In this document: piece by piece, positions 8,372 to 15,751 of the stretch
Layout: the number at the start of each line of letters is the position of its first letter
How positions within the stretch are numbered: position 1 is the stretch's first letter
Assembly: GCA_013619035.1 (NCBI GenBank)
Contig: JABXKX010000432.1
Span: 1 to 22,974, forward strand
Direction: 5' to 3'
Length of the DNA: 22,974 nt
DNA from: Peptostreptococcaceae bacterium
GTDB lineage: Bacteria > Bacillota_A > Clostridia > Peptostreptococcales > Acidaminobacteraceae
Position numbers and translations under genes: made by a program
The notes under the pieces: generated by a model
Seen by the model: the letters and a program-made list of their open reading frames with translations, nothing else
What the model was told of the DNA's origin: nothing
Databases searched by the model: none

Positions 8372-8815
8372 TTATAGACTTAACAAAGTAACGCCGGCTA
8401 TCATAATGATGATAGATGCCACTTTTGATTTTGTCAGTTCAAGTTTGTCAAAACCAAACCAACCCTTCATATCAATCACAAAAGAAAAGATGAATTGGCC
8501 AGCTATTAGTGCTGTTGATACCAATAAGACACCAATCTCTTGCACTGCAAATGAAATGGAAACAACAGCAAACGAACCAATAAAACCGCCTAATAATAGA
8601 TATGGTTTGGTTTTGATTAATGATAACGCAGATCTTTTCTTATTCTTTTCTAAAAATAGGAAGTATATAGAAGACATCATCAAACCAATTAAGTGGATGA
8701 CTAGAACACTTTCCAAAAGTCCTACTTTTGAAGCAAATATACCATTGGCTGCATTCATATTTGCTGTGAAGATACCCATTATAAAAATGAGTGCATATAG
8801 TACAAATTTATTCAT
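8372..8815 (-). CDS. YdcZ-type (DUF606) small DMT transporter, subunit 1
   Basis: A 147-residue membrane protein with five predicted helices and the same architecture as the following gene: GGFIGSFAVVSISFAV and ALIAGQFIFSFVIDM correspond to GGILGATFVALSNY and LIGQTIASVVIDYY there. Its ATG lies 8 bases inside the end of the Crp/Fnr gene. The AGGAGG ribosome binding site is within the last codons of that gene (encoding GGYYE), so its translation is coupled to the regulator. This points to a transporter whose expression is tied to a cognate regulator. Substrate unknown. Confidence 0.82.
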   Translation of the reverse strand: MNKFVLYALIFIMGIFTANMNAANGIFASKVGLLESVLVIHLIGLMMSSIYFLFLEKNKKRSALSLIKTKPYLLLGGFIGSFAVVSISFAVQEIGVLLVSTALIAGQFIFSFVIDMKGWFGFDKLELTKSKVASIIIMIAGVTLLSL

Positions 8816-9503
8816 AATAGCCTCCTGCTAATTCTTCGAGTTTCTGATAATCAAGGATAATGAACTTTTTATCCTTTTTAACAATCATACCTTCTTTTTC
8901 AAAGTTTTGTATCACACGATTTAGATGTCGATAACTGGTCCCTAAAAAAGTTGCTAGATCGGTCAGTTTCTCAAAATTGATTTCATCAATTCGTTGCACT
9001 GAGTCCATACGAGTTAATGAGATTAAATAACTTGCAAATCGATTCTTAAAAGGATACGAGGCATTTAAAGAAGCCGCTTTAGAGGCTGTTTCCAACTTTG
9101 TACTCAACCTGCTTACAATATATCTTAAAAAGGTTACATCATGTTTTGTGGCTTCTTCTAAGTCCTCAAAAGGGATTCTTATGGCTGTAACACCATATAT
9201 GGATTGAACTTCAGAGTCCACAACTCTTTTTTCTTGCAGAAGCTCTAAACTACCGAGTTCTGATAAGGGCCTTGAGAATCTTATTAAAACACTTTTTCCA
9301 TTTTCCAAAGTTCTAAATATTTTTGCTTTGCCTTCAACAATTAAATAGAAGTAGGGCATGCTCTCTCCAGCAACTAATATGTCTTCACCACGTTCATATT
9401 GAACCAGTGTCATATATTGTTTCATATCCGTATCAAATAAAGTTTCTATTTCATGTTTCTTTATATAGTGATTTAATAGTTTGTCATCATTAAGAATTAT
9501 CAT
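8808..9503 (-). CDS. Crp/Fnr-family transcriptional regulator (YeiL-like)
   Basis: A 231-residue DNA-binding regulator. A cyclic-nucleotide-binding-type beta-barrel occupies about 20-125, with YERGEDILVAGESMPYFYLIVEGKAKIF as its typical start. A dimerisation helix and a C-terminal winged helix-turn-helix follow (about 179-200, recognition helix SYRHLNRVI). That recognition helix differs from E. coli CRP (RETVGR), so a different operator is expected. No Fnr-type N-terminal cysteine cluster is present in the chosen protein. I start it at the ATG at 9503, which has AAAGGAG 6 bases upstream. An upstream TTG at 9602 would add 33 residues without homology or a ribosome binding site. It heads an operon with two YdcZ-type genes. 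Effector unknown. Confidence 0.88.
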   Translation of the reverse strand: MIILNDDKLLNHYIKKHEIETLFDTDMKQYMTLVQYERGEDILVAGESMPYFYLIVEGKAKIFRTLENGKSVLIRFSRPLSELGSLELLQEKRVVDSEVQSIYGVTAIRIPFEDLEEATKHDVTFLRYIVSRLSTKLETASKAASLNASYPFKNRFASYLISLTRMDSVQRIDEINFEKLTDLATFLGTSYRHLNRVIQNFEKEGMIVKKDKKFIILDYQKLEELAGGYYE

Positions 9504-9522
9504 ATTTATCTCCTTTAGCTGT

Positions 9523-9565
9523 AGTATACATCTATACTGTATCACAAAGCAGGACATATGTCCTG
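9523..9565. promoter_or_regulatory. Palindromes upstream of the Crp/Fnr-family gene (candidate operator and -10)
   Basis: A perfect 16-bp palindrome CAGGACATATGTCCTG lies at 9550-9565, and a second inverted repeat, AGTATA-CATC-TATACT, at 9523-9538. On the minus strand, TATACT (9528-9523) could be a -10. Position +1 would then fall near 9516 and the palindrome centre at about -41.5, the place used by class II Crp/Fnr activators. No good -35 is present. The predicted leader would be only about 13 nt, so this assignment is tentative. Confidence 0.5.
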
Positions 9566-9631
9566 AAAATAAGAAGTTAGGATATTCGGAGTGTTCTGAC
9601 AATTATTAACATAGATTTAACAGAAAAATTG

Positions 9632-9660
9632 TTGACTAAAGAGGTGTAGTTTGATAGTAT
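9632..9660 (+). promoter_or_regulatory. Promoter of the ars operon
   Basis: -35 TTGACT (9632-9637), 17-bp spacer, -10 TAGTAT (9655-9660). Between it and the arsR start lies a tandem direct repeat GAATATAA-GAATATAA (9673-9688) that runs into the AAGGAG ribosome binding site. That repeat may belong to the ArsR operator, but I see no clean ArsR-type dyad. Confidence 0.75.
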
Positions 9661-9697
9661 ATGAGTGAAATCGAATATAAGAATATAAGGAGAAAAA

Positions 9698-10072
9698 ATG
9701 ATTGGAATATTAAAAGCCTTGGCTGACGCGAACCGACTCCGACTCTTCAATATTTTATTAGAAACAGAACTTTGTGTCTGTGAAATTGAAACTATTTTGG
9801 AGATGAATCAATCGAATACATCAAGGCATTTGTTGAAATTAAAAAATGTTAAGATAATTGAGTCCACTAAAGATGCTCAATGGGTACATTATAAAGTATC
9901 AAAGAACTTTGAAGAAAATCATAAAATGCTCTTTGAATATTTAAAAGAAGAAATGAAGGAAAGCGAACTTTATAAAGAGGATAGTAAACGGTTAAACAAG
10001 TATCAATCATTGAATTTAACATGTACAGATATTCGTGAGGATTCAAAACGTGTGATTCAATTGATTACCTAG
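9698..10072 (+). CDS. arsR: ArsR-family arsenite/antimonite-responsive repressor
   Basis: Metalloid-sensing repressor of the operon it heads. The 124-residue protein has a winged helix-turn-helix with the ArsR signature ADANRLRLFNIL at 9-20. The ELCVCE motif has C26 and C28, the paired cysteines used for As(III) sensing in classical ArsR proteins. The DNA-recognition segment is MNQSNTSRHLLKLKN. Ribosome binding site AAGGAG lies 6 bases before the ATG. The next gene, an arsenite exporter, starts 9 bases after the stop, which fits derepression by arsenite. The C-terminal 40 residues are variable and contain one further cysteine. Confidence 0.93.
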   Translation: MIGILKALADANRLRLFNILLETELCVCEIETILEMNQSNTSRHLLKLKNVKIIESTKDAQWVHYKVSKNFEENHKMLFEYLKEEMKESELYKEDSKRLNKYQSLNLTCTDIREDSKRVIQLIT

Positions 10073-10080
10073 GAGGACAT

Positions 10081-11130
10081 ATGAAAGCAAAAGCATCACA
10101 AGACATGGATTTTTTTGGTCGTTATTTGACCATTTGGGTAGCATTATGTATTGTTGTAGGGATTGCGATCGGTAAATTTTTACCTATCATTCCAGACACA
10201 CTTAGCAAATTTGAGTATGCACAAGTGTCACTTCCGGTTGCCATTCTAATTTGGTTGATGATTTATCCAATGATGTTAAAGGTTGATTTTAAAAGTATTG
10301 TAAATGCAACGAAAAGACCTAAAGGTTTGTTATTAACCTGTGGCACCAACTGGTTGATTAAACCGTTTACAATGTATTTAATAGCAGCATTTTTCTTCAA
10401 AGTTGTTTTTAGGACGTGGATACCATTAGAACTTTCAAATCAATATCTTGCAGGTGCAGTGCTTTTAGGCGCCGCTCCATGTACAGCAATGGTATTTGTA
10501 TGGAGTCATTTAACCAAAGGGGATGCTGCTTATACACTTGTACAAGTTGCTGTTAACGATTTAATCTTATTGGTAGCATTTACACCGATCGTAGCATTTC
10601 TACTCGGTATTACAGATGTTCTAGTACCTTATAATACTTTATTTTTATCCGTGGTATTATTTGTAGTCATTCCTCTACTTGCAGGTTATATTTCTAGAAC
10701 ACATATAATAAGAACAAAAGGTGAAACTTATTTTAATGAAGTCTTTTTAAAGAAATTTGAGGGTATTACAGTTGCGGGTTTGTTATTAACACTTGTCATT
10801 ATCTTTTCGTTCCAAGGAGAAATTATTTTGTCAAATCCTGTTCATATCCTGTTGATTGCAATTCCACTAACAATTCAAACCTTCTTTATCTTTACAATAG
10901 CGTACTTAGGTGCGAAATGGATGAAGTTGGAACATAAAATAGCAGCCCCTGCTGCATTGATTGGTGCAAGTAACTTCTTTGAACTTGCAGTAGCGGTGGC
11001 GATTTCATTATTTGGTTTACAATCTGGCGCGACACTCGCAACAGTTGTTGGTGTATTGGTAGAAGTACCGGTGATGTTGATGTTGGTGAATATAGCTAAT
11101 AAAACAAGACACTGGTTTAAGGAGGCGTAA
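10081..11130 (+). CDS. acr3: Arsenite efflux transporter, ACR3 family
   Basis: Membrane carrier that extrudes arsenite, driven by the membrane potential or proton gradient. The 349-residue protein has about ten hydrophobic segments and the ACR3 layout in the BASS superfamily. Typical elements are LPVAILIWLMIYPMMLKVDF in helix 2, TNWLIKPFTMY, and the GAAPCTAMVFVWSHLT segment, whose C134 matches the conserved cysteine essential in characterised ACR3 proteins. VNDLILLVAFTPI follows. An AGGAGG site precedes the ATG. It sits between arsR and arsC with a 1-base gap to arsC, so the three genes form one transcript. Some operons call this gene arsB, but the sequence is ACR3-type, not the 12-TM ArsB type. 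Confidence 0.93.
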   Translation: MKAKASQDMDFFGRYLTIWVALCIVVGIAIGKFLPIIPDTLSKFEYAQVSLPVAILIWLMIYPMMLKVDFKSIVNATKRPKGLLLTCGTNWLIKPFTMYLIAAFFFKVVFRTWIPLELSNQYLAGAVLLGAAPCTAMVFVWSHLTKGDAAYTLVQVAVNDLILLVAFTPIVAFLLGITDVLVPYNTLFLSVVLFVVIPLLAGYISRTHIIRTKGETYFNEVFLKKFEGITVAGLLLTLVIIFSFQGEIILSNPVHILLIAIPLTIQTFFIFTIAYLGAKWMKLEHKIAAPAALIGASNFFELAVAVAISLFGLQSGATLATVVGVLVEVPVMLMLVNIANKTRHWFKEA

Positions 11131-11131
11131 T

Positions 11132-11542
11132 ATGATAAAAGTGGCATTTGTATGTGTTCATAATTCTTGTAGATCACAAATGGCAGAAGGCTTTGCAAAA
11201 ACTTTAGGAAAAGATATATTTGAAGCCTATTCTGCAGGCACTGAAAACTATCCTGAAGTTAAACCTTTGGCAGTTGAAGTGATGGAAGAAGCAGGCGTGG
11301 ATATGTCATCACATCATCCAAAATTATTATCAGATATTCCAGAAGAACTGGATTTATTAATTACTATGGGGTGTAATGTAACATGCCCGTTTGTACCCAA
11401 TAAACATTCTGAAGACTGGGGATTAGAGGATCCCTCTGGTGGACCGATAGAAGATTTTAGAGTCACTAGAGAATTGGTTAGAACTAAAGTTTTAGAATTA
11501 ATTAAACGCATTGAAAATAAGGAAATTGAAGGATTGAATTAA
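11132..11542 (+). CDS. arsC: Arsenate reductase, low-molecular-weight phosphatase type
   Basis: Reduces arsenate to arsenite, which the ACR3 pump next door exports. The 136-residue protein has the phosphatase-like loop C-X5-R (C8-V-H-N-S-C-R14) followed by SQMAEGFAK. A second redox pair lies in MGCNVTCPFVP (C81 and C85), followed by EDWGLEDPSGG. This matches the thioredoxin-coupled class (S. aureus/B. subtilis-like) rather than the glutaredoxin-coupled E. coli plasmid type. The cysteine pair here is spaced C-X3-C, shorter than the S. aureus spacing but common in clostridial homologues. AAGGAGG lies upstream of the start, inside the end of acr3. Confidence 0.93.
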   Translation: MIKVAFVCVHNSCRSQMAEGFAKTLGKDIFEAYSAGTENYPEVKPLAVEVMEEAGVDMSSHHPKLLSDIPEELDLLITMGCNVTCPFVPNKHSEDWGLEDPSGGPIEDFRVTRELVRTKVLELIKRIENKEIEGLN

Positions 11543-11550
11543 CCTTTAAA

Positions 11551-11582
11551 AATAATCAACTATGCGGTTGGTTATTTTTTTG
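11551..11582 (+). terminator. Terminator of the ars operon
   Basis: Stem AATAATCAAC / GTTGGTTATT (one G-U pair) around a TATGCG loop, followed by a run of T (11575-11581). It begins 9 bases after the arsC stop. Confidence 0.88.
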
Positions 11583-11800
11583 TTCTTATATAATTCCAAT
11601 TCCCACTCATATTCGTTAAGGCTGTATAGTTGCAAACCGTTGTTCAAACATATATGACTAATAATTTAAAGCATTGTTGGTATAACACTAAAAAGTATGA
11701 AGAAATACACTTATAGTATATCTGTAGAAATTGAACGGAATTACTAAATATTGGTTATAATCTATCCCATTTAAGTGTATAATAAAATAGAGGTGATATA
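11583..11800 (+). promoter_or_regulatory. Intergenic region with promoter for the flavoprotein cluster
   Basis: I see no gene or RNA motif in most of this 218-base gap. Near its right end is a -10 TATAAT (11778-11783). A weak -35 candidate, TTATAA, lies 17 bases upstream (11755-11760). GAGGTGAT at about 11790-11797 serves as ribosome binding site for the TTG start of the next gene. Confidence 0.55.
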
Positions 11801-13150
11801 TTGAAAATTCTAGTGCTAAATGGCAGCCCTAAAGGTGATATGGGTGTAAGTTATCATCATGTATTATTTTTAGAGAAACATTATAAATCAATTACATTTG
11901 AATATATACATATTGGCAAGATGATAAAGACATATCATGATGAGCTTTTAGGTGAGTTGATAGAGAAGATGAGCACTTTTGATTGTGTGTTGTGGGCTTA
12001 TCCAGTGTACACATTTTCTGTACCGTATCAGTTGATGTTGTTTATGAATAGACTTCAAAGTCATCCAAAGAAACAGTTGTTAAAAGATGTTTATACTGTA
12101 CAACTTTCAACATCAAAACACTTCTTTGATATCACAGCATATGACTATATGAAAACTCAATTAAAAGACTTGGAGATGATACATATTGAAGGTTTGATGG
12201 CAGACATGGGTGAGATGTTAAAAGAGCCTGGACGTCATAAAATGATTGGCTTTATGGATCAAGTCCTATATACCACCGAACATAATCTTACGTATCCTAA
12301 TATAAAACAGACTGTTCAGGAATTGTATCATTTTAAATACAGTCAAGTCCCTGAACCAGACAAATCACCCTCTAAAATATTAGTTGTTTATAACGGAGAA
12401 TCATATTCAGAGACTTTAAAATATATGATATCAGCCGTTGAAAATCTTTGTAATTATGAAGTGCATCGACTCGATATTTCGAATATCAATATTCAGGGTG
12501 GCTGTTTAGGGTGCCTTAAATGTACTTTTATAGGTCATTGTATTTATAGAGATGAATTTGAAGAGATGTATCAAAATAAAATAATGGAAGCTGACATACT
12601 GGTTTACGCTTCGGATATAAAAAATCACTATTTACATGAAGATTTTAAATTAATAGATGATCGAGCGTTTTATAATGGACATCGTGTTAATACAAAGAAT
12701 AAAGCAACTTGTTATTTACTGACGGGACATTACAATCACGAACATAATTTAAAACATATTATAGAAGCAAGAGCTCATGTGGGTCATATGACTTTATTTG
12801 AACCTGTAACCAATGAAAGTAATGATATCTTAAAACAAATCAAACGATTATGTGATGAGATCGACTATTTTATGGAGAAGAAACCAATTCCTAAAACATC
12901 GTTTTATGGTATTGGTGGTATGAAGGTTTTTAGAGATCTTATTTTTAATATGAGAAGTTTGATGATTGATGATCATGACTATTATAAGGCAAATAAATTG
13001 TATGATTTTCCAAAAAAACATTATTTCAGACACTTCTTTATTCGACTCGGTATTCAATTCATCAGTTCACCGAAAAGATTTAAGAAGCATGCATCAAAGG
13101 TGAATAAAGCGATATTGGCTCGTTATAAGAAAGTAGTAGATGACTATTAG
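11801..13150 (+). CDS. Tandem flavodoxin-fold oxidoreductase with CX2CX2CX5C cluster motif
   Basis: Probable flavin-dependent, NAD(P)H-linked or iron-sulfur electron-transfer protein of 449 residues. Domain 1 (about 1-185) begins KILVLNGSPKG, the FMN phosphate loop of NADPH-dependent FMN reductases (N7-G12), and has AYPVYTFSVPYQLMLFM in the flavin-stacking region. Domain 2 (about 190-345) begins KILVVYNGES and carries C235, C238, C241 and C247. This CX2CX2CX5C arrangement fits the compact motif of iron-sulfur flavoproteins. A C-terminal tail (350-449) is basic and aromatic. The start is TTG, supported by GAGGTGAT upstream and by the fold beginning at once. The second half has lost a clear FMN loop. 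Substrate and partner unknown; the two-domain fusion is unusual. Confidence 0.8.
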   Translation: MKILVLNGSPKGDMGVSYHHVLFLEKHYKSITFEYIHIGKMIKTYHDELLGELIEKMSTFDCVLWAYPVYTFSVPYQLMLFMNRLQSHPKKQLLKDVYTVQLSTSKHFFDITAYDYMKTQLKDLEMIHIEGLMADMGEMLKEPGRHKMIGFMDQVLYTTEHNLTYPNIKQTVQELYHFKYSQVPEPDKSPSKILVVYNGESYSETLKYMISAVENLCNYEVHRLDISNINIQGGCLGCLKCTFIGHCIYRDEFEEMYQNKIMEADILVYASDIKNHYLHEDFKLIDDRAFYNGHRVNTKNKATCYLLTGHYNHEHNLKHIIEARAHVGHMTLFEPVTNESNDILKQIKRLCDEIDYFMEKKPIPKTSFYGIGGMKVFRDLIFNMRSLMIDDHDYYKANKLYDFPKKHYFRHFFIRLGIQFISSPKRFKKHASKVNKAILARYKKVVDDY

Positions 13151-13159
13151 GAGTTAAGT

Positions 13160-13465
13160 ATGTTAGAACAATTGTTTTTTTATTTAAAATCTGAAGAGCC
13201 ATTAATCGAAATGGGCAAGATGATGTCTTGTAATGGCTTGACTTATAAAGGTAAAGTATTTTGTTTTGAGTATAATAATCAAATGGTATCTAAACTGGGC
13301 AAAGGCTTTGATATAGAAGCATTAGGTATAACCGAATATGAGTATTTAAATCCATTTAAAAACAAAGGTCCAATGTTGGCTTGGTTTATTATAGAAGCAA
13401 CATACGAAGTTAAATTTGAACAATTGGCACGATTGGCAGTAAATGATATGAAAGCGAATCTTTAG
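13160..13465 (+). CDS. Uncharacterised small protein, possibly TfoX/YjbR-like fold
   Basis: A 101-residue soluble protein of unknown function, 9 bases after the flavoprotein gene and with a purine-rich GGAG site before the ATG. The segment GKMMSCNGLTYKGKVFCFEYNNQMVSKLGKG resembles the start of TfoX N-terminal/YjbR-type domains (gly-rich turn, then a KVF strand and a K-rich turn). A Trp/Phe-containing AWFIIEA segment also fits the end of that fold. The similarity is by eye and weak. It has two cysteines, no membrane segment and no signal peptide. Position suggests cotranscription with its neighbours but gives no clear role. Confidence 0.6.
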   Translation: MLEQLFFYLKSEEPLIEMGKMMSCNGLTYKGKVFCFEYNNQMVSKLGKGFDIEALGITEYEYLNPFKNKGPMLAWFIIEATYEVKFEQLARLAVNDMKANL

Positions 13466-13482
13466 ATCACTGAGAGGGCATC

Positions 13483-14382
13483 ATGAGAGAAAATAAAAAT
13501 ACATTTATTATATTTGCTCTGATTTTTTGTAGCATCATGATGGTGTTATTGACAACTGAAAAGTACAATAAACCGATGACACTTCCAAATAGACGTATAG
13601 ATTATATCTCAGATGATTCTGATGAGTCTTTCGATATGACCAGTATCTTTAAAAAAGATGAAGTAGCAGAGTTTGCGTATGAAATGTTTGAGTTTCAAGG
13701 TATTCGATCAGGAATCGTTGATATCGCTACAACAGGTTTTACGAAAGAGGATTTAGGCGTCGAAAATTCGATTGTCAATTTTACAGAAGTCGTATTAGAA
13801 GATGGTACGATTGTATCATTTATAGAACCTGAATCAGAAGCTGTAAGTATGTATAATAAAATTACTTCAGAAGGTTTATTGGTCGTTATTATTGAAGATA
13901 TAAATGGAGCAAAACAGATTATTCGTGAAGGTGACGAAAAATTTGAGGTTTATAAACAAGCACTTTTAAGAGAAAAGAGAAGTATTCAGACCACCAAATT
14001 AACCAATTTGGAATTATTGTTATCCGAATCTCGATTGATTGGTAAATATGATGCTTATTTAGGCAATGAAGACAATCTCATAAGATCTTCTCAAGTTTAT
14101 TATAATGAGAAAAAAAATTATATGTTAATGTTGTCTAAAGACAAACTAGGCGTTGAGTATTTCCTTGTAGATGCAGGTGTTGATATGTATTTTGATCATA
14201 TATACGAGTTCAGTTCGGAATTCTTAGAAGTAAAAGGCTTTGTAACTGCTAATGAATTAGAACATCTTTTATATGGTTCTTTTATTAGAATGGTTGACAA
14301 AAACACTTTGTATTTAGAGACGAAATTTAAAGGCGAACTACTGATCATAAAAAGAAATGAGGGAAATGGTAATGAAGAGTAA
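13483..14382 (+). CDS. Uncharacterised membrane-anchored protein
   Basis: A 299-residue protein I do not recognise. It has a short basic start, one hydrophobic helix (about 8-24, FIIFALIFCSIMMVLLT) with no lipobox or obvious cleavage site, then a hydrophilic, acidic, presumably extracytoplasmic body of mixed strands and helices. An aspartate/serine-rich stretch (about 43-52) follows the helix like a linker. There is no recognisable catalytic motif. The ATG follows a GAGAGGG site. Its last 11 bases overlap the start chosen for the MATE gene, so the two are likely coupled; a role linked to the transporter or to envelope sensing is possible but not shown. Confidence 0.7.
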   Translation: MRENKNTFIIFALIFCSIMMVLLTTEKYNKPMTLPNRRIDYISDDSDESFDMTSIFKKDEVAEFAYEMFEFQGIRSGIVDIATTGFTKEDLGVENSIVNFTEVVLEDGTIVSFIEPESEAVSMYNKITSEGLLVVIIEDINGAKQIIREGDEKFEVYKQALLREKRSIQTTKLTNLELLLSESRLIGKYDAYLGNEDNLIRSSQVYYNEKKNYMLMLSKDKLGVEYFLVDAGVDMYFDHIYEFSSEFLEVKGFVTANELEHLLYGSFIRMVDKNTLYLETKFKGELLIIKRNEGNGNEE

Positions 14383-15742
14383 TAAAATGGGTATAATGCC
14401 TATACCTGCATTAATCTTAAGTATGTCACTTCCTGCGATTATCTCAATGATGGTTCAAGCGCTTTATAATTTTGTGGATTCCTTGTTCGTTGCTAGAATA
14501 GGTGAAGAAGCTTTAAAAGCAGTATCACTCGCTTTCCCGATACAATTGGTTTTAATTGCATGTTTTGTCGGATTGGGGATTGGTATCAATTCAGCCGTTT
14601 CTAGAAAACTTGGTGAAGGAGATTATAAAACAGCTGTTAATATTGCTGAACATGGGTATATTTTAGCGGGTGTACTTTATATTCTTGTTGCTATCTTGGG
14701 TATATTTTTTGTAGATGATTTCTTTAGATGGTTCACAAATGATCCTTTGGTCTTAGAATATGGTATTTCTTATGCTAGAATCATATTAATATTTTCATTT
14801 GGTAGAATCTTCGCTCAGGCTGGCATGAGCATCTTGCAAGGTAGTGGTGAGATGAAAAAACCAATGAAAGCACAATTAATTGGTGCGATTACCAATATTA
14901 TTTTAGATCCGATTATGATATTTGGATTGTTTGGTTTTCCTAAATTGGGTGTAACTGGCGCAGCGATTGCAACGGTAACAGCACAATTTATATCAATGTT
15001 ATATGTTTTCTATACACTCTTTAAAGGTAAGAATTATTTAACCCTAGATTTGAAAAACTTTAAATACAGTTCAAAAATTGCAAAAAAAATTATATTGGTA
15101 GGTTTGCCTGCAGCTATTATGCAAGGACTCGTTGCTATTATGTTAACAGTCTTGAATAAGACTTTATCAAATATAGATGAAACTTCAGTTGCAGTACTTG
15201 GTATCTATTACAGGCTTCAATCTCTAGTTTTTATGCCTGTGTTTGGTATTTCTCAAGGTACAATGCCTGTTATAGGTTTCAACTTTGGCTCAAAAAACAA
15301 AAAACGTATCATCGATGCAATGAAATTTTCAGGCATGATGGCGTTTATATATATGATGCTTGGATTTGTTATTTTCCAAGTCTTCACAAAAGATTTGCTG
15401 ATGATGTTTAAGAGCAGTGAGCAAATGGTAGATATTGGATTGATAGCGTTTAAACGAATCAGCTTGATGTTTCCATTGGTAGCCGTAACGATTGTAATCA
15501 GTACCTCTTTCCAAGGTATGGGTAAAGCACATTACAGTATGATTGTCACATTTGTTCGACAAATCATCGTTTTATTACCTTTAGCATCTTGGTTAGGAAA
15601 TTATTCGTTGGATATGTTATGGTATGCTTTTTTAATTGCTGAAGCGGTAGGGCTGGTTTTAGCACTCTATTACTTTAGAAAAGTCTATAAAAATACACTA
15701 CATGTATGGCCAGAAGAATTGAGCCGTACAAATCTAGTTTAA
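14372..15742 (+). CDS. MATE-family efflux transporter
   Basis: Second MATE antiporter of the window, 456 residues from the chosen start, with about twelve membrane segments. Family features include ILSMSLPAIISMMVQALYNFVDSLFVARIG at the N-terminus and FGISQGTMPVIGFNFGS in the second half. It is only distantly similar to the pump at 5937-7298, so it is probably not a recent duplicate. Three in-frame ATGs occur at 14357, 14366 and 14372. I prefer the third because GAGGG (14359-14363) is then 8 bases upstream, and because the first would place the start within its own ribosome binding site. It is followed 9 bases later by the exonuclease gene. No dedicated regulator is adjacent. Confidence 0.9.
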   Translation: MKSNKMGIMPIPALILSMSLPAIISMMVQALYNFVDSLFVARIGEEALKAVSLAFPIQLVLIACFVGLGIGINSAVSRKLGEGDYKTAVNIAEHGYILAGVLYILVAILGIFFVDDFFRWFTNDPLVLEYGISYARIILIFSFGRIFAQAGMSILQGSGEMKKPMKAQLIGAITNIILDPIMIFGLFGFPKLGVTGAAIATVTAQFISMLYVFYTLFKGKNYLTLDLKNFKYSSKIAKKIILVGLPAAIMQGLVAIMLTVLNKTLSNIDETSVAVLGIYYRLQSLVFMPVFGISQGTMPVIGFNFGSKNKKRIIDAMKFSGMMAFIYMMLGFVIFQVFTKDLLMMFKSSEQMVDIGLIAFKRISLMFPLVAVTIVISTSFQGMGKAHYSMIVTFVRQIIVLLPLASWLGNYSLDMLWYAFLIAEAVGLVLALYYFRKVYKNTLHVWPEELSRTNLV

Positions 15743-15751
15743 GGAGACCTG

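Noticed and set aside
8316..8831. Long plus-strand open frame (171 codons) opposite the two YdcZ-type genes
   Set aside because: It has no ribosome binding site, low-complexity composition, and lies fully antisense to two clear membrane-protein genes with strong start signals.
9504..9602. An N-terminal extension of the Crp/Fnr-family protein from a TTG at 9602
   Set aside because: No ribosome binding site precedes the TTG, the added residues do not look like the family, and the ATG at 9503 has a well-placed AAAGGAG. The extension would also cover the palindromes.
10875..11198. Minus-strand open frame across the acr3-arsC junction
   Set aside because: It overlaps two well-identified genes and reads as an antisense of membrane helices (Thr/Ala/Asn-rich).
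11583..11777. Possible small RNA or riboswitch in the gap after the ars operon
   Set aside because: I could find no stable hairpin, T-tract or known motif beyond the ars terminator and the downstream promoter.
14357..14371. Earlier ATG starts for the second MATE gene
   Set aside because: The GAGGG motif is best spaced for the ATG at 14372; the earlier ATGs lie on or before it without their own site.
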